From an uncultured Clostridia bacterium (GTDB lineage Bacteria; Bacillota; Clostridia; UBA1381), in contig CAKSSN010000001.1 in the NCBI GenBank assembly GCA_934489015.1, positions 124,001 through 188,000 of the forward strand: a stretch of DNA of 64,000 bases, given 5' to 3'. Below the pieces are notes generated by a model. The model had not been told where the DNA came from. It ran no database searches and was given only the letters and a program-made list of their open reading frames with translations. Both the position numbers and the translations under genes were made by a program. This document shows, piece by piece, positions 59,281 through 64,000 of this stretch. Position 1 is the first letter of the stretch; each line of letters opens with the position of its first letter.

Positions 59281-59934
59281 ATGACAGATAAAATAAAAGA
59301 GGCTTATCAATTGTCAAAAAATATATACGATGACGTTCTTACACAGAATAATTTTTTCAGCAGACTGTATACAAAAGTATTTTGGAGCGGAACGGACGAC
59401 AAGAAAATTGCACATGAGGTTCTTTCATACATACCGAATGATTTCGATGGTGCGATTTTAGATGTTCCCGCAGGAACGGCAGTATTTACCGAAAGAAAAT
59501 GGAAATCGCTGATGAAGGCTCGGATAACCTGTCTTGATTACAGCGAGAATATGATAGAGCAGGCGAAGAAAAGATTGCAGAATGCAGAAAACATATCCTG
59601 CGTTCAGGGCGATGCGTGCAGCTTGCCGATGGATAATAATTCCTTTGATATTGTACTGTCTATGAACGGATTTCATGCTTTTCCCGATAAGAAAAAGGCA
59701 TTTCGGGAAACATGGCGCGTTTTGAAGCCCGGAGGTAAATTTATTGCTTGTTTTTATATAAAAGGCAAGTCGCAAATTACCGATTGGCTTGTAAAAAATA
59801 TTCTTTCAAGGAAAGGGTGGTTTACTCCGCCGTTTCCGACAGAAGAACAGCTGAAAAGCGTTCTGAGCAGTATGTATAAGGATATTGATTTTCATGTTGA
59901 CGGATCAATGGTTTATTTCCGGTGCAGAAAATAG
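59281..59934 (+). CDS. class I SAM-dependent methyltransferase
   Basis: This 217-residue protein has the Rossmann-like methyltransferase motifs: motif I ILDVPAGTAVFTE, motif II TCLDYSENMIEQAKKR, QGDACSLPM (motif III), and the post-motif region FDIVLSMNGFHAF then WRVLKPGGKF. It belongs to the Methyltransf_11/UbiE-type group; the substrate is unknown. I prefer ATG 59281 with GGAG at 59270 to the in-frame ATG 59218, which lies in the terminator/promoter spacer. Confidence 0.85.
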   Translation: MTDKIKEAYQLSKNIYDDVLTQNNFFSRLYTKVFWSGTDDKKIAHEVLSYIPNDFDGAILDVPAGTAVFTERKWKSLMKARITCLDYSENMIEQAKKRLQNAENISCVQGDACSLPMDNNSFDIVLSMNGFHAFPDKKKAFRETWRVLKPGGKFIACFYIKGKSQITDWLVKNILSRKGWFTPPFPTEEQLKSVLSSMYKDIDFHVDGSMVYFRCRK

Positions 59935-60010
59935 GTTCTGAATATAGCTATGCCGGAAGAGTAATACATGGCGGAAGTCATCTTAAGGTGTATGAACAAA
60001 GGAGTTTATT

Positions 60011-60502
60011 ATGAAAAAGATAATGGCAGTTATGCTATCATTAATTGTATGTGCAGCTCTGCTTACGGGGTGCGGTGCTTCGCTTGAAAACAAAGAAGAA
60101 CAGAGCTTAAAGGTCTATTCATTTAGCGGAGAAAATGAATATATTTCTGTGTCAAACGGAGTAGTTGTTTTAGATGACAAAAATAAAATTTGCTATGGCG
60201 GCGATTTAAAAGTAAGGTCAGACGATTTATCCGATATTGCCGCATACTCAACTACAATTTATATCAGCGGAAGTGAAAAGGAAATTTTGCTTTCCGATGT
60301 TGTTAATGATCAAACAGGCGGAACAGTAGATGTTTCCGGCAGTCTTGGCAAGGTTTCCGGTGACATTATCAGAGATAGCAGCGCTGATAAATTGGCTGAT
60401 AATTTGTGGTTTGAATTGAAAACAACCAATTTAAGCGGAGAAGAAAACACTTATCAGCTGCAATTAGAAGCAAACGAAATCACAAAAAGCACCGGCAATT
60501 AG
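60011..60502 (+). CDS. small lipoprotein
   Basis: The 163-residue precursor has a basic N-terminus (MKKIMAV), a hydrophobic stretch and the lipobox LLTGC at residues ~17-21, so it is probably cleaved by signal peptidase II and lipidated. The mature part is acidic, Ser/Asp-rich and beta-rich (SGSEKEILLSDV, SGSLGKVSGD), without a recognised domain. RBS AAAGGAG before ATG 60011. Its role is unknown. Confidence 0.75.
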   Translation: MKKIMAVMLSLIVCAALLTGCGASLENKEEQSLKVYSFSGENEYISVSNGVVVLDDKNKICYGGDLKVRSDDLSDIAAYSTTIYISGSEKEILLSDVVNDQTGGTVDVSGSLGKVSGDIIRDSSADKLADNLWFELKTTNLSGEENTYQLQLEANEITKSTGN

Positions 60503-60644
60503 CTTTGAATTTGACAGAAAGCGTGATTGTATATAAAGAGAATTTTTGTTACATTTATTGTCGGTTGTACCGGTAATTTTTTGCTATTACCTTTTCCTTT
60601 TTAAAATCGGCATACTCTTTCGGAAAGCATTGAAGAGAAAAAAT

Positions 60645-60678
60645 AAAATCGACAAGCACGAAGGTGCTTGTCGATTTT
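60645..60678 (-). terminator. terminator of tRNA-Arg(CCT)
   Basis: A perfect 15-bp stem AAAATCGACAAGCAC / GTGCTTGTCGATTTT with a 4-base loop, immediately after the minus-strand tRNA end and followed by a T-rich run on that strand. On the plus strand it may also stop transcripts from the lipoprotein gene. Confidence 0.9.
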
Positions 60679-60753
60679 TGGCACCCCCAGCGTGAGTCGA
60701 ACACGCGACTAGCCCTTAGGAGGGGCTTGTTATATCCACTTAACTATGGAGGC
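60679..60753 (-). tRNA. tRNA-Arg (CCT)
   Basis: The minus-strand tRNA has acceptor GCCTCCA/TGGGGGT with one G-T pair, T-arm GTGTTCGACTCAC, discriminator G and encoded CCA. The anticodon loop CTCCTAA gives CCT, for the AGG codon. Confidence 0.93.
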
Positions 60754-60880
60754 ATGGTGCGGTAAATTTATTTTTTGCGGCAGGCGCGATTTGCCTCAGA
60801 GGCCTTGCCGAAAGCAGATTAATTTAAGGTGCGGTTTAAAAGCTGTGCAGCTTCTGCATCAGGTCTTTTTTAAGCCACCT
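60754..60880 (-). other. unexplained transcribed leader upstream of tRNA-Arg
   Basis: About 125 bases lie between the predicted minus-strand start and the tRNA 5' end. They contain several short stems (minus strand: TCAGGT/ACCTGA around a 12-base loop; GCAG-AA-GCTGC; GGCAAGGCC-TCTGAGGC region). I see no ORF. It could be a small RNA processed away from the tRNA. The plus strand here is also non-coding. Confidence 0.4.
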
Positions 60881-60885
60881 GACTA

Positions 60886-60914
60886 ATTATATCACATATT
60901 TTGAAAATATGCAA
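60886..60914 (-). promoter_or_regulatory. minus-strand promoter of the tRNA-Arg transcript
   Basis: On the minus strand TTGCAT (plus 60909-60914) and TATAAT with an extended TGA (plus 60886-60891) are separated by 17 bases. Confidence 0.75.
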
Positions 60915-61089
60915 GAGTTTTTTTAAAATTTGTTAAAATATATTTTCTTTTTTTCGGCAATTAGCCGCTTTTGCAGGCGGATTATACGCTTGCAGGTATG
61001 AAACGCTCAAAAAGCATTGTTATAACAGTATAAAATCGGCGAAATTTCGAGGTATATTTAGTAAAGTTGCTAAAAATATAATGATATGC

Positions 61090-61118
61090 TTGATTTTTAT
61101 AAGGCCTTGTGCTATAAT
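61090..61118 (+). promoter_or_regulatory. promoter of the rimP-nusA-infB operon
   Basis: TTGATT (61090-61095) and TATAAT (61113-61118) with 17-base spacing, 109 bases before rimP. The upstream sequence to 60914 is AT-rich without a gene. Confidence 0.85.
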
Positions 61119-61145
61119 TAAGGTACAGTTTTATAGTTGTTGACA

Positions 61146-61171
61146 AAAGAGTGGACGAGAGTCCACTCTTT
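61146..61171 (+). promoter_or_regulatory. attenuator-like hairpin in the rimP-nusA leader
   Basis: A perfect 11-bp stem AAAGAGTGGAC / GTCCACTCTTT closes a GAGA loop about 20 bases after the predicted transcription start and ends in TTTATTACATTT. It could act as an inefficient terminator controlling NusA/IF2 synthesis. Confidence 0.6.
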
Positions 61172-61226
61172 ATTACATTTATAAAGCAGACGGATATTAA
61201 ATTATGAAAGGAAGTATCGCGGATAT

Positions 61227-61682
61227 ATGAATAATGCGGTTAAAACGGCATTTGAAATAGGCGACAGGGTAGCTGAAAAGTTAGGGTTTTATCTTGTTGA
61301 CGCAGAGCTTGTAAACGAAAACAAGTCAAAAATCCTTCGTTTGTATATTGACAAAGAGGGCGGAATAGGAATTGACGAGTGCGAAAGGTTCAGCGGCTGC
61401 TTTTCGGAGGAATACGATAAAATCGACCCGATTAAAGACGCCTATTGCCTTGAGGTTTCCTCACCGGGCGTTGACAGAACGCTGAAAACGGAGCGCGAGC
61501 TTAAATACTATACCGGGCGCGAGGTTGACGTAAGGCTTTACGGTGCGATTGACGGAATAAAGGAGTTCACCGGAACATTAACCGGCTCGAACGGAAAAAC
61601 GGTTACCGTTGAAGCGGAGGGGAGAGAATTTGCCTTTAAGCTTTCGGAGGCGGTTTACGTGAAGCTTGCTTTCAGAATGTAG
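61227..61682 (+). CDS. rimP: ribosome maturation factor RimP
   Basis: This 151-residue RimP has an alpha/beta N-terminal domain (LGFYLVDAELVNENKSKILRLYID, IDECERFSGCFSEEYDKID, LEVSSPGVDRTLKTERE with the conserved SPGxxRxL) and an Sm-like C-terminal domain (GREVDVRLYGAIDGIKEFTG). RimP assists 30S subunit maturation. RBS AAAGGAAG lies 13 bases upstream of the chosen ATG. It is the first gene of the usual rimP-nusA-ylxR-ylxQ-infB order. Confidence 0.95.
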   Translation: MNNAVKTAFEIGDRVAEKLGFYLVDAELVNENKSKILRLYIDKEGGIGIDECERFSGCFSEEYDKIDPIKDAYCLEVSSPGVDRTLKTERELKYYTGREVDVRLYGAIDGIKEFTGTLTGSNGKTVTVEAEGREFAFKLSEAVYVKLAFRM

Positions 61683-61769
61683 ATTTAAAAATAATGTTGT
61701 CCGCAGCGCTTTATCGGCGGACGAAAAATAAAACGTGTTTATAAATTCAGAAAGGATTGATTGAAAAAA

Positions 61770-62957
61770 ATGAAAAAGAATACTAAGAAACAGGAGAAAG
61801 AAACGCTTCTTCAGGCTCTTGCCGCTCTTTGTAAGGAAAAGGGCATAGAGGAGGACGTTATATTTGACGCTATTGAAGCGGCTATGCTTGCAGGCTACAA
61901 GAAAAACTACACGCAGTCGCAGAATGTTCAGGTTAAGCTTGACAGAACAACGGGAATTATAAAGGTGTTCACTCAAAAAGAGGTTGTTGAGGATGACGCG
62001 GTTTTCGATCCGCAGATTGAAATTTCGATTTATGACGCAGAAAAAATCAATCCTAACTATCAGCTCGGCGATCTGATTGACGTTGAGGTAACTCCGAGCG
62101 ATTTCGGAAGAATAACCGCAATGACGGCAAAGCAGGTTGTAACGCAGAGAATACGCGAGGCGGAAAGAGATATTATTTACCGCGAATACAACGAGAAGAT
62201 AAATGATATTGTATCGGGAAGCATACAGAAAATTGACAAGGGCAATGTGTTTATAGATATTGGTAAGACAGAGGCAATTTTACCGGCGGGAGAGCAGCCG
62301 CAGTCGGAGCGCGATACCTACAAAATTCATCAGGTTTTAAAGTGCTATGTAAGCGAGGTTAAAAACGGAACAAAGGGTACGCAGATTATTCTTTCAAGAA
62401 CGCATCCGGGTCTTGTAAGATGTCTTTTTCAGCGTGAGGTTCCGGAAATAGAGCAGGGCGTTGTTGAAATCAAAAATGTAGCCCGTGAGGCAGGCTCAAG
62501 GACAAAAATCGCGGTTTATTCGACAGAGCCGAATGTAGATCCGCAGGGAGCCTGCATAGGCCCTAAGGGCATGAGAGTTCAGAATATAAGCGACGAGCTC
62601 GGCGGAGAAAAGATTGATATTGTAAAATACAGCCTTGACCCGATTGCGTATATAACGGAGAGCTTAAGTCCGGCAAAGGTAATCACAACGGTGATCGATA
62701 CTATTGATAAAACGGCGCAGGTCGTTGTTCCGACAACTCAGCTTTCGCTTGCTATAGGAAAGTCGGGACAAAATGTTCGTCTTGCAGCAAAGCTTACGGG
62801 CTGGAGAATTGATATTGTAACATCGGTTGACGATTTGAAGCATCCGGAAGAAAAGGTATATGACGATATTCTGCTTGATGATGACGAGCTTTTGGACGAG
62901 GACGTTTCGGGCAGTGAGGATAATGCGGAAGTAGAGGAAATCGGCAGTGAAGAATAA
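61770..62957 (+). CDS. nusA: transcription termination/antitermination factor NusA
   Basis: This ~395-residue NusA has an N-terminal RNA-polymerase-binding domain (residues ~1-130), an S1 domain (KGNVFIDIGKTEAILPAGEQ), and two KH domains with GPKGMRVQNISDELGGEKIDIV and IGKSGQNVRLAAKLTGWRIDI. The acidic C-terminal tail (DDDELLDEDVSGSEDN) replaces the AR domains of enterobacteria, as expected for Firmicutes. The start is ambiguous: ATG 61770 is 13 bases from AAAGGA, TTG 61761 only 4. Confidence 0.95.
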   Translation: MKKNTKKQEKETLLQALAALCKEKGIEEDVIFDAIEAAMLAGYKKNYTQSQNVQVKLDRTTGIIKVFTQKEVVEDDAVFDPQIEISIYDAEKINPNYQLGDLIDVEVTPSDFGRITAMTAKQVVTQRIREAERDIIYREYNEKINDIVSGSIQKIDKGNVFIDIGKTEAILPAGEQPQSERDTYKIHQVLKCYVSEVKNGTKGTQIILSRTHPGLVRCLFQREVPEIEQGVVEIKNVAREAGSRTKIAVYSTEPNVDPQGACIGPKGMRVQNISDELGGEKIDIVKYSLDPIAYITESLSPAKVITTVIDTIDKTAQVVVPTTQLSLAIGKSGQNVRLAAKLTGWRIDIVTSVDDLKHPEEKVYDDILLDDDELLDEDVSGSEDNAEVEEIGSEE

Positions 62958-63240
62958 TTCCGAAAAGCACGTTCCGCTGAGAATGTGCATTGTATGCAGA
63001 AGCATGAAGCCGAAGGATGAGCTTGTGCGGCTTGTGAACGCGGGCGGCGTTGCCGTGATAGACGAGAGCAAGAAGCAGCAGACGCGCGGCGCATATATAT
63101 GCAGGTGCGGAGATTGTATACGCACGGCGCGCAGAAAGCATTTGCTTGACAGAGCTTTCAGGGCAAAGCAGCCGGAGAGTGCATACAATGATATGGAAGA
63201 GTATTTTTTATCAATCGGCGGAAGTGAGGAAAACAGCTGA
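62947..63240 (+). CDS. rnpM: YlxR-family RNA-binding protein (RnpM)
   Basis: This 97-residue YlxR (DUF448) protein carries PLRMCIVCRSMKPKDELVRLV, RGAYICRCGDCIRTARRK and LDRAFR, the family signature with the conserved RxC-x-x-C(R) and GRGAY-like segment. The B. subtilis homologue is a modulator of RNase P. GTG 62947 overlaps the end of nusA, with GAGGA upstream. Confidence 0.9.
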   Translation: MKNNSEKHVPLRMCIVCRSMKPKDELVRLVNAGGVAVIDESKKQQTRGAYICRCGDCIRTARRKHLLDRAFRAKQPESAYNDMEEYFLSIGGSEENS

Positions 63241-63563
63241 TGGAAAAATTACTTGGTTTAATCGGTCTTGCCAAAAGGGCAGGGAAAATAAGCGCCGGCG
63301 AGGCGCTATGCAGTGAAAAGATAAAAAGCAGAGATGCAAGGCTTGTTATTATTGCAGAGGATGCGTCGGATAACTCAAAAAAAGCCTTGACAAACTCGTG
63401 CAAATACTATAATGTTCCGTATGTGATTTTTGCTTCAAAGGAGCAGCTCGGCACATTTACGGGCGGCGGCTTCAAAAGCGCCGCAGCGGTTTGTGACAGA
63501 GGCTTTGCAAAGGCAATTTGCGAAAAGCTTGGGAGCAGCGGAAAGAAAGGACAGGTGAAGTAA
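63240..63563 (+). CDS. L7Ae-family ribosomal-type protein (YlxQ)
   Basis: This 107-residue L7Ae/L30e-fold protein has LLGLIGLAKRAGKISAGE, KSRDARLVIIAEDASDNSKK and NVPYVIFASKEQLG, the family's RNA-binding elements. YlxQ homologues bind kink-turn RNA; the cellular role is unclear. It starts with ATGA overlap at the end of ylxR, confirming one operon, and its RNA target is unknown. Confidence 0.9.
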   Translation: MEKLLGLIGLAKRAGKISAGEALCSEKIKSRDARLVIIAEDASDNSKKALTNSCKYYNVPYVIFASKEQLGTFTGGGFKSAAAVCDRGFAKAICEKLGSSGKKGQVK

Positions 63564-63564
63564 T

Positions 63565-64000
63565 TTGGCAGATACAAAGCTTACGGCTATGTCGGTAGCA
63601 AAGGATTTGAATGTAACGGGTAAGGAGGTTGTTTCCAAGCTCGCGCAGTACGGTGTGGAGCTTAAAAGCTCATCATCGGTTATAACTGAGGAGCAGGCAG
63701 GCCTTATATTTGATATTTTTACAAAGCAGCATGAAATCGGTGCTGACGAATTTAACGAAATGAGAGAAACAGCCGTTGCAGAGCGTGAAAAGGCAGAGGC
63801 GGAGGAGATAGAAAGGGAGAAGCAGGCTAAGCTTGAAGCTTCAAGACCGCCTATGAGCGAAAAGGACCTTGCGCTTAAAAAGGCGCAGGAAAAGGTTGCC
63901 GCAAGGGCAGAGAAAGAGAGAAGACAAAAGGCAGAGGAAGAGAAAAAGGCTGAAGAAAAGAAAGCGGCAGAGAAGAAAAAGACTGCCGAAAAGAAAAAGC
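63565..64000 (+). CDS. infB: translation initiation factor IF-2, N-terminal part (cut by window end)
   Basis: From TTG 63565 the frame reads ADTKLTAMSVAKDLNVTGKE, the conserved IF-2 N-terminal module (VAKDLNV-x-x-K), followed by a Lys/Glu/Ala-rich charged linker (EKAEAEEIEREKQAK, KKAEEKKAAEKKK) that runs off the window. IF-2 delivers initiator tRNA to the 30S subunit; the GTPase domain would lie downstream. An AGGTGAAG upstream may serve as RBS. The charged linker is the usual species-variable region. Confidence 0.9.
   Translation, partial: MADTKLTAMSVAKDLNVTGKEVVSKLAQYGVELKSSSSVITEEQAGLIFDIFTKQHEIGADEFNEMRETAVAEREKAEAEEIEREKQAKLEASRPPMSEKDLALKKAQEKVAARAEKERRQKAEEEKKAEEKKAAEKKKTAEKKK

Noticed and set aside
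60780..60890. Possible signal-recognition-particle RNA because of a GTCAGGT-like motif on the minus strand
   Set aside because: The conserved GGAAGCAGC internal loop and the closing stem are not present.
61146..61171. Stem in the rimP leader as a third copy of the CCACTCT/AGAGTGG repeat of the IS
   Set aside because: The arms are in the reverse order and the flanking bases do not match, so the shared 7-mer is probably chance.

Overview
The window looks like the chromosome of a low-GC, strictly anaerobic, fermentative member of the Clostridia, probably a polysaccharide-using gut-type lineage. The evidence is YesM/YesN-type two-component regulation of sugar genes, two [FeFe]-hydrogenase family proteins, a soluble HdrABC-Flox electron-transfer cluster, the redox regulator Rex, rho-independent terminators with U-tracts, and the Firmicutes order rimP-nusA-ylxR-ylxQ-infB. 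No species can be named from sequence alone.

Layout. (1) 1-10474: a carbohydrate locus with a response regulator (cut by the window edge), histidine kinase, an ADP-ribosylglycohydrolase-fold protein, a six-hairpin glycosidase-like protein, a GH65 phosphorylase fused to beta-phosphoglucomutase, a Nif3 protein and an alpha/beta hydrolase. (2) 10471-15067: a patchwork with a 3' Fic remnant holding a palindromic insertion, a fused MNT-HEPN protein, tRNA-Ser/tRNA-Glu, a YgjV-like membrane protein, and a transposase gene whose middle is replaced by an MFS transporter plus the tail of another gene. (3) 15195-18661: a tandem-ACT/metallo-beta-lactamase protein, a Y-family polymerase and a YolD-like protein. 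(4) 18760-20368: LysR regulator and phosphodiesterase.

(5) 20416-31968 is the centre of the window: an LDH-fold dehydrogenase with a malate-type specificity residue, fumarase, HdrB-HdrC-HdrA, MvhD/FloxD, FloxC, FloxB, FloxA, and a soluble FrdB-FrdA pair without membrane anchors. A good Rex operator lies just before the first gene and rex itself follows at 32480. Together these genes encode malate -> fumarate -> succinate plus a flavin-based electron-bifurcating module. My main hypothesis is a soluble NADH:ferredoxin-linked bifurcating fumarate reductase. (6) 33188-37743: a [2Fe-2S] thioredoxin-like ferredoxin, a PAS-containing sensory hydrogenase (HydS type), a SpoIIE/PP2C-like phosphatase and a monomeric group B-like [FeFe]-hydrogenase, which could sense H2/redox state and dispose of reduced ferredoxin.

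(7) 37931-38467: tRNA operon Gly-Arg-His-Gln-Lys. (8) 38849-56206: a 16-gene surface-polysaccharide (Wzx/Wzy-type) locus that starts from its own promoter with a long leader, makes UDP-GlcA/GalA and an N-acetylated 6-deoxy-L-hexosamine, and ends in a terminator. Beyond it lie a possible IS end and a 5'-truncated sugar isomerase, as at a recombination boundary. (9) 57062-60502: a glycosidase-like protein of unknown family, a methyltransferase and a lipoprotein. (10) 60645-64000: tRNA-Arg(CCT) with an unexplained leader, then the rimP-nusA-ylxR-ylxQ-infB translation/transcription operon, with infB cut by the window end.
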